Shown piece after piece: positions 52,523 through 61,036 of a stretch of DNA of 64,000 nucleotides. Position numbers and translations under genes: made by a program. The DNA is from Actinoplanes solisilvae. GTDB taxonomy: Bacteria > Actinomycetota > Actinomycetes > Mycobacteriales > Micromonosporaceae. The notes under the pieces were generated by a model. It was not told where the DNA came from and did no database searches. It was given only the letters and a program-made list of their open reading frames with translations. The stretch lies in NCBI RefSeq assembly GCF_003999975.1, contig NZ_RJAC01000018.1:140911-204910 (forward strand). Reading direction: 5' to 3'. Every line of letters begins with the position of its first letter. Within the stretch, counting starts at the first letter, position 1.

Positions 52523-53598
52523 TGGGAACCGTGACAGCACAGGGGCTGCGCAAGTCCTTCGGCAAGGTCCAGGCCCTGGACGGCGTGACGCTCGACGTGC
52601 CGGACGGCTCGTTCTTCGTCGTGCTCGGACCCTCCGGGGCAGGTAAGACGACGACCCTGCGAGCGATCGCCGGCCTGGAGAAGCTCGACGCCGGGTCGGT
52701 GCATCTGGACGGCCGGGACGCGACCGACGACACCCCGGCCGAACGCGACCTGGCCATGGTCTTCCAGAGCTACGCCCTCTACCCGCGACGCACGGCGTAC
52801 GAGAACATCGCTTCACCGCTGCGGGCACGCCACCGTCCTTCGAGCGAGATCGCCGAGGCCGTCGAGCGGGTTTCGAACCTGCTGCACATCGAACGTCTGC
52901 TGCAGCGTCGTCCCGCGCAGTTGTCGGGCGGTGAGATGCAACGTGTCGCCCTGGCCCGGGCGCTGGTCCGCAGCCCGCGCGCCTTCCTCATGGACGAGCC
53001 GCTGACGAACCTCGACCTCAAGCTCCGGGTCGAGATGCGTACGGAGCTCACCCGCATTCACCGCAGCCTGGGGGCAACCTTCGTCTATGTCACCAATGAC
53101 CAGGTCGAGGCCCTTTCCATGGCCGACCAGGTCGCGGTCCTCAAGGAGGGGAAGGTGCAACAGGTCGGTACGCCGACGGAGGTGTACGAACGTCCGGCCA
53201 ACCAGTGGGTCGCGGGATTCGTCGGCAGCCCGCCGATCAGCCTGCTCGCCTGCCACGCCGAGGGAGATCGTCTGGTCGGCACGGAAGGCTGGACGCTGCC
53301 TCGGCCCCGCTGGACCACGGCCGAGGACGGTCGTCCGCTGATGCTGGGCCTGCGCGCGGAGGACCTGTCCGTCGAGCAGCGTGGGGACGCGTCGTTGTCC
53401 GGTGAGTTGTACGGGCTCGAGCCGCTCGGTGACCGTACGGTGGTCGACGTCCGCGTGGGAACCAAGATCCTCAAGGTGAAGGCCCGGCCCACCGTCGCCG
53501 GGACGCCGGGTGAGCGGCTGCACGTCACCGTCGACCTGGACCGTGCCCATCTGTTCGACGCGGGCACCGGGCTGTCGCTGTCCGAGGCGGGAAGGTAA
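52522..53598 (+). CDS. ABC ATPase, UgpC-like, with Asn in place of the H-loop His
   Basis: 358 residues. Walker A LGPSGAGKTTTLRAI, signature LSGGEMQRVALARALV, Walker B AFLMDEPLTNLD, C-terminal regulatory domain. The H-loop reads YVTNDQVEAL: Asn192 (codon AAT 53095-53097) where a catalytic His is expected. The Q-loop neighbourhood is YALYPRRTAYEN. Presumably forms a heterodimer with the canonical ATPase upstream, giving one complete and one weakened ATP site. Glycerol-type importers (GlpST) also have two different ATPases. Confidence 0.9.
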   Translation: MGTVTAQGLRKSFGKVQALDGVTLDVPDGSFFVVLGPSGAGKTTTLRAIAGLEKLDAGSVHLDGRDATDDTPAERDLAMVFQSYALYPRRTAYENIASPLRARHRPSSEIAEAVERVSNLLHIERLLQRRPAQLSGGEMQRVALARALVRSPRAFLMDEPLTNLDLKLRVEMRTELTRIHRSLGATFVYVTNDQVEALSMADQVAVLKEGKVQQVGTPTEVYERPANQWVAGFVGSPPISLLACHAEGDRLVGTEGWTLPRPRWTTAEDGRPLMLGLRAEDLSVEQRGDASLSGELYGLEPLGDRTVVDVRVGTKILKVKARPTVAGTPGERLHVTVDLDRAHLFDAGTGLSLSEAGR

Positions 53599-53601
53599 TC
53601 C

Positions 53602-55086
53602 ATGACTGATCCAATGAACGTCCTGGCCCCCGAACACCGCCGGCTCCGGATTGGCGACGCCTGGCGCGACGCCGCCGGCGGAGCCACCTTTCCCGTAGAG
53701 GACCCGGCCACCGGCAAGACCATCGCCGAGGTGGCGGACGCCGGCGTTGCCGACGGGCTCGCCGCTCTGGACGAGGCCAGCAACGCCATGTCGACGTGGG
53801 CGGCGACCCCGCCGCGGAAACGGTCGGAGCTGTTGACCGCGACGTACCGGGCCCTGACCGAGCGGTCCGAGGAGGTCGCCCGGCTGATAACGCTCGAGAT
53901 GGGCAAGCCGCTCGCTGAGGCGCGGGCCGAGGTGGCCTACGGCGCCGAGTTCTTCCGGTGGTTCGCCGAAGAGGCGGTGCGCGTCGAGGGGCGCTACAAC
54001 ACCGCACCCGCGGGCGGATATCGCATCCTCACCGTGCCGAAGCCGGTCGGACCCTGCGTCTTCGTGACGCCCTGGAACTTCCCGTTGGCCATGGGCGCCC
54101 GCAAGATCGCTCCCGCGCTGGCGGCGGGGTGCACGACGATCACCAAGCCGGCCGGCCAGACGCCACTGACCATGCTGTTGCTGGCCCGCATCATGGAGGA
54201 GGTCGGCGTTCCCCCGGGCGTCGTCAATGTGGTGACCACCAAGCGTTCCGGCGAGCTGGTCTCGGCGCTGCTGGCCGACAGCCGGACCCGCAAACTCTCG
54301 TTCACCGGGTCGACCGAGGTCGGGCGCGTTCTGCTGCGGCAGGCCGCGGACAACGTCCTGCGTACGTCCATGGAGCTGGGCGGCAACGCGGCCCTGATCG
54401 TGTGTGCCGACGCCGACCTGGACGTCGCGGTCGACGGGGCCATGGTCGCCAAGATGCGTAACATCGGGGAGTCCTGCATCGCGGCCAACCGGATCTACGT
54501 CGAGGAGCCGGTACGCGAGGAGTTCACGGCACGCTTCGCCGAACGGATGGGCGCACTCGCGGTGGGCCACGGTCTCGACGACGGCATCGACGTCGGGGCG
54601 TTGATCGACGAGGCCGCGGTCACCACGATCGACGGGCTCGTCGCCGACGCGGTCGATCGCGGCGCCCGGGTCCTGGTGGGCGGCGAACGTCCGGCCGGGC
54701 CGGGCCACTTCTACCCACCCACGGTCGTCGTCGACGTGCCCGGCGACGCGCGGATGCTGAAGGAGGAGATCTTCGGCCCGGTGGCGCCGATCGTCTCGTT
54801 CACCTCCGACGACGAAGTGATAGCCAAGGCCAACGACACCGAGTACGGCCTGGTCGCGTACGTCTTCACCCGTGACCTGGAGCGAGCGTTCCGGTTCGCC
54901 GAGGGGCTGGAGACCGGGATGCTCGGCGTCAACCGCGGCCTGATCTCGGACCCGTCGGCCCCGTTCGGAGGCGTGAAGCAGTCCGGGATCGGCAAGGAGG
55001 GGTCGCACGAGGGCATCCTCGAATACCTCGACCTCACCTACGCCGCGATCGACCTGCCGGTTTCAAGGAGGAACCCCCATGCTTGA
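53602..55086 (+). CDS. NAD(P)-dependent succinate-semialdehyde-type dehydrogenase
   Basis: 494 residues. Aldehyde dehydrogenase fold: FVTPWNFPLAMGARKIAPAL, TKPAGQTPLT, FTGSTEVGR, catalytic Glu258 in SMELGGNA and Cys292 in MRNIGESCIAANRIYV (the GabD form NIGExCxAANR), and FGGVKQSGIGKEGSHEG. Succinate semialdehyde or a similar short omega-aldehyde acid is likely. ATG after GGGAAGGTAATCC. Overlaps the alcohol dehydrogenase by eight bases. Confidence 0.88.
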   Translation: MTDPMNVLAPEHRRLRIGDAWRDAAGGATFPVEDPATGKTIAEVADAGVADGLAALDEASNAMSTWAATPPRKRSELLTATYRALTERSEEVARLITLEMGKPLAEARAEVAYGAEFFRWFAEEAVRVEGRYNTAPAGGYRILTVPKPVGPCVFVTPWNFPLAMGARKIAPALAAGCTTITKPAGQTPLTMLLLARIMEEVGVPPGVVNVVTTKRSGELVSALLADSRTRKLSFTGSTEVGRVLLRQAADNVLRTSMELGGNAALIVCADADLDVAVDGAMVAKMRNIGESCIAANRIYVEEPVREEFTARFAERMGALAVGHGLDDGIDVGALIDEAAVTTIDGLVADAVDRGARVLVGGERPAGPGHFYPPTVVVDVPGDARMLKEEIFGPVAPIVSFTSDDEVIAKANDTEYGLVAYVFTRDLERAFRFAEGLETGMLGVNRGLISDPSAPFGGVKQSGIGKEGSHEGILEYLDLTYAAIDLPVSRRNPHA

Positions 55087-56305
55087 GACCGTCCGTGGAC
55101 CACGTCAGCTGATAGTGGGCGAAGGGGTCGCGCAGAACATCCCACGGGTGGTGGCCGAGCTCGGCTCGCGCGTCCTCATCGTGACCGACCGCGTTCTCCT
55201 GGCCCAGCCGGGCGTGGCCGGCATCGTGGATGCCGTACGAGACAAGGTCGAGGCCGTCGAGGTGTTCTCCGACGCGACCCCGGACGTGCCCCTCACCGAC
55301 GTCGCCCTGGCCGTCTCGGCCGCGGCCGAGGTGGACGCCGACGTGATCCTGGCCATCGGTGGCGGCACGGTGATCGACCTCGCCAAGATCGTCGGCGTCA
55401 TCCGGCGCCACGGCGGGACGCCGCGCGACTTCTACGGCGAGTCGAAAGTGCCGGGGCCGACGATCCCGCTCGTCGCGGTCCCGACGACGTCAGGCACCGG
55501 CTCCGAACTCACCCCCGTCTCGGTGCTGACCGACCCGGACCGTGAACTGAAGGTGGGCGTCTCCAGCGTCCACATCGTGCCCGACTTCGCCATCATCGAC
55601 CCCGAACTCACCTACTCCTGCCCGGCGACCGTCACCGCCCACTCCGGCATCGACGCGTTCTGCCACGCGGTGGAGAGTTACACCGCGCGACCCCGGCCCC
55701 ACGGACCGCGCGACCCGGTGGAGCAGGTCTTCCTCGGCCGCAACCCGATCACCGACCACTATGCGCTTCGGGCCGCGGAACGGATCGCCCGTAGCCTGCG
55801 CCGTGCCGTCAAAGACGGCGGCGACACGCAAGCACGCGCGGACATGTCCTACGGATCCATGCTGGCCGGGCTCGCCTTCTCCCACGCGGGCAACGGGGCC
55901 CCGCACGCCCTCCAATACCCGATCGGCGCGGCCACGCACACGCCGCACGGCCTGGGCGTCGGGCTGCTGCTGCCCTACGCGCTGGACGCGGCCAAAGATG
56001 CCATCGGCGACCGGCTGGCCACCCTCGCCCGGGTGTGCGGGCTCGACGTCAGCGACGCCTCGGACGCCGAAGCCGCGGACACGTTCCTCACCTGGCTCGA
56101 CGGTCTGCTGGCCGACATCGGCATCCCGCCCACCCTGGCCGACATCGGCGTGGCCCGCGCCGACCTCCCCCGCTTCGCCGAGATGGCCGGCGGCGTCACC
56201 CGCCTGATCCAGAACCACCCGGGCCCGACCGACACCGCCGGCCTGACCGCGATCCTCGAAGCGGCCTGGAGCGGCGACCGGACCCGGCCCGTCCTGACTC
56301 CCTGA
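55079..56305 (+). CDS. Iron-containing alcohol dehydrogenase, hydroxyacid-type
   Basis: 408 residues. Type III dehydrogenase: AIGGGTVIDLAKIVGV (cofactor), PTTSGTGSELTP, metal ligands in HSGIDAFCHAVESYTA and HAGNGAPHALQYPIG and THTPHGLGV. The GRNPITDHYALRAAERI insertion is of the hydroxyacid-oxoacid transhydrogenase/4-hydroxybutyrate dehydrogenase subgroup. With the preceding dehydrogenase, would oxidise an omega-hydroxyacid such as 4-hydroxybutyrate to the semialdehyde and on to the diacid (inference). AAGGAGGAA ribosome site; last gene of the operon. Confidence 0.88.
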   Translation: MLETVRGPRQLIVGEGVAQNIPRVVAELGSRVLIVTDRVLLAQPGVAGIVDAVRDKVEAVEVFSDATPDVPLTDVALAVSAAAEVDADVILAIGGGTVIDLAKIVGVIRRHGGTPRDFYGESKVPGPTIPLVAVPTTSGTGSELTPVSVLTDPDRELKVGVSSVHIVPDFAIIDPELTYSCPATVTAHSGIDAFCHAVESYTARPRPHGPRDPVEQVFLGRNPITDHYALRAAERIARSLRRAVKDGGDTQARADMSYGSMLAGLAFSHAGNGAPHALQYPIGAATHTPHGLGVGLLLPYALDAAKDAIGDRLATLARVCGLDVSDASDAEAADTFLTWLDGLLADIGIPPTLADIGVARADLPRFAEMAGGVTRLIQNHPGPTDTAGLTAILEAAWSGDRTRPVLTP

Positions 56306-56429
56306 CCGACCGTCACCGACCGTCACCGGCCGCCTCCGCGTTCAGCGCTCGGCGCGGGGAGCGGAAGGGTCAGGCTCAGAGACCGGTGAATGACTACAAC
56401 GTCGATGGCTGTCGGGTTAGCCTCGCTCG

Positions 56430-57974
56430 GTGATCAACGGCGCCTTCGAGACCCACATAACCGTCGCGGCCGGGGAGGCGGAGGGGCTGTCGGTGTTCGC
56501 CGCCGAGCACGGCCTCAAATTCCTCCACATCCTGCTGGACCGAGGTGACACGCATTCACAGCCGATGATCACCCTGCGCGGCTCCGGTGCGTTCGATCAG
56601 CAGCAGGCCGAGGCACGTGACTGGTGCGAGCGGCTGCAGGCGGTGGGGATCCGCCCGGTCCGTGTCAAGATCGAAGCGACGCCGTGGTCGACCGGGGTTC
56701 CGCAGACCGACCGGGACGCCGCCGACGAGCCCGATGACCGTTACTTCGAGCACCACATCAGGGTGCGTCTGCCGTCCGAACACGTTTCCGACCTGTTGGC
56801 CGTCACCGACGTCGCCGAGCGGCACGGCGCTCGACTGTCTCGCAACGCCCGCCGGCGGGGATCCGACGGCGGCCACGAGCGTTTCGTCAACCAGCGTTGC
56901 CGACTCGTCGGCCGAACCACCGCGACTGAGCGCCTCGATGCTCTGGTCGCCGACCTGCGGACGGCCGGGCACAAGATCGAATCCGTCGAGCAGGAGTATG
57001 TGGTGCACGACAGCCACCTCGGCCTCGACCGCGGCTGGCTGACCCCCGTCCTAGCTCACTACCAGGACCGGTACGAGAACCGGAAGCGCGCCGCCCCGGC
57101 CGGGCCGGACTTCCCGCCCACCTACCGCCCACTCCCGGGCGGCTGGGAGGTCGAGCAGCGCGCCGCCTTCGACCCGGCGCTCAAACAGCATCAGAACGCG
57201 TACACGGCCGGTGAACCGCTCTTCACCGACCCGCGCCTCGGACAACGCTGGCGCGACGCCCGTCGCGAGGCGATGCGCCACCTGCTCACCGTGCTCGCCG
57301 CGACCCGCTGGGCGAATTATCTGGTTCTTCGCGGCAGCGCCACGATGGGAGCATGGGTGGGCCACTCGGCCCGAGAGCCCGGCGACCTGGACTTCGTGAT
57401 CACCCCGCCGACGATCACCAGCGGCAGCGCGGACGCGGACGAGTTGTTCGCGGGGATCACCGCCGCCCTGGAAGCCACTCCCGGGGCCGGACTACAGCCG
57501 GACCAGGCCACACAGTCGGCGATCTGGACCTACGAACGTGCCGACGGCCGCCGCATCGTCATCCCGTTCAGCACTCCCGGACTACCTGACGGGACCGTCC
57601 AGATCGACATCGTCTTCGGCGAGAACCTGCCCACGGCGCCCGAGCCCCTCACGGTCCTCGGGGTACCGGTCGTCGCCGCCACCGCCGGCCTTTCGCTGGC
57701 CTGGAAACTGCAGTGGCTGGCCACCGACATGTACCCCCAGGGCAAGGACCTGTACGACGCCGTCCTGCTGGCCGAGTACACCACGGTCGATCTCGCGTTG
57801 GTCCGTGATCTGATGCGCCCGGAGTTGGGAGACGAGGCCGACCAGTTCACCGCCGTCACCGTGCTCAGCTGGACCTACGTCGACTGGCAAAACTTCACCG
57901 ACGCGTACCCCACCGTCGACGGCACCGTGACCGACTGGCTGCACCGCCTCGCCCTCGCCCTCGACCAGACCTGA
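56430..57974 (+). CDS. AbiEii-like nucleotidyltransferase with duplicated N-terminal domain
   Basis: 514 residues. C-terminal part (about 265-514) has the AbiEii/DUF1814 nucleotidyltransferase marks: LVLRGSATMGAWVG (301-306 core), GDLDF (Asp319, Asp321), VQIDIVFGE (Asp393), LAWKLQWLATD (Lys426) and KDLYDAVLL (Lys439, Asp443). The N-terminal 205 residues hold two copies of one domain, at about 7-83 (ETHITV) and 106-190 (EHHIRV), each ending in a helix and a VK.E or VEQEY strand. No AbiEi-type antitoxin gene is adjacent. GTG start. May be a solitary nucleotidyltransferase with its own substrate-recognition part. Confidence 0.75.
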   Translation: MINGAFETHITVAAGEAEGLSVFAAEHGLKFLHILLDRGDTHSQPMITLRGSGAFDQQQAEARDWCERLQAVGIRPVRVKIEATPWSTGVPQTDRDAADEPDDRYFEHHIRVRLPSEHVSDLLAVTDVAERHGARLSRNARRRGSDGGHERFVNQRCRLVGRTTATERLDALVADLRTAGHKIESVEQEYVVHDSHLGLDRGWLTPVLAHYQDRYENRKRAAPAGPDFPPTYRPLPGGWEVEQRAAFDPALKQHQNAYTAGEPLFTDPRLGQRWRDARREAMRHLLTVLAATRWANYLVLRGSATMGAWVGHSAREPGDLDFVITPPTITSGSADADELFAGITAALEATPGAGLQPDQATQSAIWTYERADGRRIVIPFSTPGLPDGTVQIDIVFGENLPTAPEPLTVLGVPVVAATAGLSLAWKLQWLATDMYPQGKDLYDAVLLAEYTTVDLALVRDLMRPELGDEADQFTAVTVLSWTYVDWQNFTDAYPTVDGTVTDWLHRLALALDQT

Positions 57975-58269
57975 CCGGTTCGATCAGGAATCGATTGACG
58001 AGGCCACGGCGGGCAAGCGAATCGACAGCGAAGCTGACCCTGCCATCGGCCAGGCGGTGGGCAGGGTGCGAAGGTTTCGGCAGGACCGGGCGTTTCAGCG
58101 GTGAGGACGGGCTCGGGCAGCCATGGGCCGGGGCAGGTCTCGTGATCGCCGTTGAATGACCGTCACGTATTGACGACATTCGAATACCCGCCTACGTTTG
58201 GCGGGGTATTCGCACATTTCGTCCCCCTCTGGCCGACGCGTGCGCCTATCGATCGGAGGGCCAATCAGG

Positions 58270-59781
58270 ATGACTCGACCGAGAGCCGCGTTTGCGGGTG
58301 TCGGCGTGGTGGCGTTGCTGGCTACCGCCTCTATCGCTCCGGGAACCGCCGCGCAGGCATATGGACCGGGCGCCCAGGGGTGCGTCGACCACAGCGTGGC
58401 ATTGTCGGTCGAGGAGAGCCGGCTCACTTTTACCCTGCCTGAGAACAGCGATCCGGCCCTGCTGCAGAGCAAGCCGTTCGCGCGGCAGATGATCGAGGGC
58501 GCCGGCTTCCAGGACTTCACCCCGGCCCTCGTCGCGCACCTCTGCGGCGCCCGCTCACTGAAGGCCGCCGAGAAGGTCATCGCCCGCGACGCCGAGCGGC
58601 TGTGGGACATGGCGGTCGACCGGGCGCAGCAGCACGGACAGGTGCGGGGCACCCTCCCGCACAGCGACGACCGGCCGCTCTACTGGACCAGGGTGGAGGC
58701 GATGGCCGCCGTTCGCCAGTGGACCCCGACATTCCCGCTCCTCTCCGGCCAGCGCCTCCAGCTGATCGAGACGTTCGACCGTACGGCGCGCGGCATGGCG
58801 GACATCAACCTACCGGCGGGTTCCGGTGTCAAACGCGTCATCGTGAGCGGTTTCGACCCGTACACGCTGGATGGCGGTCAGGTCGGTACCGCACCCGGCG
58901 CGGCGGGCAACAACGTCCGGCACGGCAACCCGTCCGGGGCCACAGCGCTGTCGCTGGACGGCACGCGATACCGCACAACGGACGGCAAGACCGCCTACAT
59001 CGAGGCGTACACACTTCCGGTGAGCTATCCCGAGTTCCGGCGCGGATATCTGGAGGACACCGTCGGGCCGTACATGATGCCCGGCCCGCGGCAGGTGGAC
59101 GCGTCGATCACGGTCAGCCAGGCCGTGGGTTCCGAATTCTGGCTGGAGCAGTGGAACGCGCGCTACCACGGCGTCTCCGCCGGGAACGACCGCTTCCGGC
59201 CCTGTCCGCTCGTCAGCGCCGTTCCGCAGCTCGCGGTGAACAATCCCGAGTGCAACACCATGGTGGTCGACCGTTGGGGCGGACCATCGACGTTCGATCT
59301 GCGCGATGCGCCGCAGTGGACCAGCGCGACCCTGCCGGTGGCGTCGATGATCGCCGCACGGACCGGTGCCGACGTGCCTCGGCCGCCGGGTGACGAGTGG
59401 CCCGACGAGTCGGTCGCCTTCGGGGTCATCTGGCACACCAACTACACCGAGTTCCCGGACTGCACCTCGACCGCACGGGTGACGCGCAACAGCCCTCCGC
59501 CGGTGGAATATCCGCCGGCGAATCCGCCGATCCCGCCGGACGCCCAGTCCTGCTCCTACAGCGGTGGCGGCGGGAACTATCTGTCCAACGAGAGCGCCTA
59601 CCGCAACACGCTTCTGCGCGACCGTATGGGCTTGTCGATCTCGGCCGGTCATATCCACACCCCGGACATGCAACGCTTCGAGACCGCGTACGGCCCGAGC
59701 GACCCGACGTTCGACGCCTGGCGCCTCGCGATCGCCCAGCAGGCCCGCAACCTCATTCAGGTCGTCAGCGACGAGGCCTGA
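58270..59781 (+). CDS. Secreted pyroglutamyl-peptidase-I-like protein, Cys to Ser
   Basis: 503 residues. Signal peptide about 1-28 (VVALLATASIAPGTAAQA). Residues 187-470 follow the pyroglutamyl-peptidase I plan: VKRVIVSGFDPY at strand 1, GNPSGATALSLDG, and near the end GGGGNYLSNESAYRNTL where family members have AGxYxCN, then AGHIHTP (His463). The nucleophile position is Ser439 instead of Cys. The 180-residue N-terminal part is helical and unknown. Several other cysteines suggest an exported, disulfide-bearing protein. ATG after GGAGGGCCAATCAGG. Activity as peptidase is doubtful. Confidence 0.7.
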   Translation: MTRPRAAFAGVGVVALLATASIAPGTAAQAYGPGAQGCVDHSVALSVEESRLTFTLPENSDPALLQSKPFARQMIEGAGFQDFTPALVAHLCGARSLKAAEKVIARDAERLWDMAVDRAQQHGQVRGTLPHSDDRPLYWTRVEAMAAVRQWTPTFPLLSGQRLQLIETFDRTARGMADINLPAGSGVKRVIVSGFDPYTLDGGQVGTAPGAAGNNVRHGNPSGATALSLDGTRYRTTDGKTAYIEAYTLPVSYPEFRRGYLEDTVGPYMMPGPRQVDASITVSQAVGSEFWLEQWNARYHGVSAGNDRFRPCPLVSAVPQLAVNNPECNTMVVDRWGGPSTFDLRDAPQWTSATLPVASMIAARTGADVPRPPGDEWPDESVAFGVIWHTNYTEFPDCTSTARVTRNSPPPVEYPPANPPIPPDAQSCSYSGGGGNYLSNESAYRNTLLRDRMGLSISAGHIHTPDMQRFETAYGPSDPTFDAWRLAIAQQARNLIQVVSDEA

Positions 59782-59938
59782 AAGGACGGATGACCTGGCG
59801 CACGCCGGAGTGGGTAGCCGTGCGATACAGCACTCTGTACGGCCCGGACACCTGGTACACACGTGGCGGCTCGGTTACCCCTCGGTGACATGGTCTTCGT
59901 CTCGCGCTTTCGCGGTCAGAGAAGGCCGCGTACGGGCG

Positions 59939-60331
59939 CTAAGAGTGCTGGCCTTCGCGGTGTCGCTCGCGCACCACCTCGGAATCCACGATCAGGTGTT
60001 TCATGCCGTCGAGGGGGTGCTGCTCGATCGCGGCTTGCTGCTTCGGCCGGTGAGCGAGTTCGGAGGCGGCACGTTCGGTTTTCGACCGGGCCGGCCGATC
60101 GTTGGCGACGAGGACAGCGAACCAAGGCAGCAACACCATGCCCGTGACACACAGCACCAGCCAGGGCCACAGCGGGGCCGGACGTAGGCTGACCACTGTG
60201 GCGCCCAGCACGAGAAAGCCTACGCGCACACCCATCATCACCATGTAACGGATGTGCCGGCTGCGGACCAGCTCTTCCTGACTTCGGGCCGCGTCCGTGA
60301 CGAGAACGGCGCCCTTCGGCTGTCTCTTCAC
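59939..60331 (-). CDS. DUF3099 membrane protein
   Basis: 130 residues. Starts MKRQPKGAVLVTDAARSQEE, the DUF3099 opening, with two membrane helices (MVMMGVRVGFLVLGATVVSL and LWPWLVLCVTGMVLLPWFAV) and a polar C-terminus that is longer than usual. GTG start chosen because the conserved VLVTDA follows and the stop of a short leader reading frame overlaps it (GTGA). Function unknown. The gap between it and the secreted protein's end (59782-59938) has no gene. Confidence 0.75.
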   Translation of the reverse strand: MKRQPKGAVLVTDAARSQEELVRSRHIRYMVMMGVRVGFLVLGATVVSLRPAPLWPWLVLCVTGMVLLPWFAVLVANDRPARSKTERAASELAHRPKQQAAIEQHPLDGMKHLIVDSEVVRERHREGQHS

Positions 60332-60360
60332 GATGCGATTCTCCGATACATCATCATCAT
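60328..60360 (-). CDS. Ten-codon leader peptide beginning with four Met codons
   Basis: AAGGAG lies eight bases or less before four consecutive ATG codons (60349-60360); the frame reads MMMMYRRIAS and stops with TGA that overlaps the GTG start of the DUF3099 gene. The ribosome site is much stronger than the one of the DUF3099 start itself, so translation of the leader could set translation of the main gene. Alternatively the DUF3099 frame is entered only by reinitiation. Confidence 0.45.
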   Translation of the reverse strand: MMMMYRRIAS

Positions 60361-60559
60361 GCGATCTCCTTGCCGTGTTCCTCTCGCGCTGCGACCTAGG
60401 CAATTCGTTCAGTGCCGAACCAGCCGACGCAAACCTCCACATCAATGACGACGCGACACCCGGATATGTGACATGCGGTTCGGTCTTGTGGTGGCCGGAC
60501 CTGCGGAGGACCCGGATCACATCCGGTCACATGACGCAGTCCTGGACCGTCAGTATGAA

Positions 60560-60955
60560 ATGAGGGTTCGATCCGCGAGTACGCGACGGTGGCTGCGAGC
60601 CGGGATAGTGTTGTTGATCGTTTCGGAGCTGGTCGTCGGCGTCTGGCAGTACATGTTCGATGTCGCCGGTCTCGGTCTGGGGTTCGCCGTGGCCCTGCTG
60701 TTCGCCGCGGTCACTCTGGATAATCGGATAGTAGGGGGTTCCCTGGTTTCCTTTGCTGTGTACGCAGCCGTCCACTTCGTCTACCAGGTGTTGCATTTCA
60801 CCGACTCGGCGGCAGATCGCATGGGCGGTGTCCTCATTCTTGAGTTCTTGTTGGCCGTTGGTCTGCTTCCTTTGTCACACCGACTGAAGCAACGAGAAAC
60901 GAGGGCTCCGGCGCGCCCGTCAGCCGCTGCTCCCGGGGCCTTCGATCGTCGCTGA
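60560..60955 (+). CDS. Four-helix membrane protein of unknown function
   Basis: 131 residues. Hydrophobic helices at about 12-30 (LRAGIVLLIVSELVVGVW), 36-54, 58-78 and 86-106, then a basic, Pro/Ala-rich tail. No family recognised; its size and topology recall small DoxX-like or DUF4383-like proteins. Divergent from the DUF3099 gene and 81 bases upstream of the cytochrome b gene in the same direction, so possibly co-transcribed. Confidence 0.65.
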   Translation: MRVRSASTRRWLRAGIVLLIVSELVVGVWQYMFDVAGLGLGFAVALLFAAVTLDNRIVGGSLVSFAVYAAVHFVYQVLHFTDSAADRMGGVLILEFLLAVGLLPLSHRLKQRETRAPARPSAAAPGAFDRR

Positions 60956-61036
60956 GCAGCTCGGACGCTGTGTGACGTACCTCGCCTCCGCCGTTCCCAG
61001 ATGTCACATCCGAGCCGCCTGCGGCGTCATGACCAT

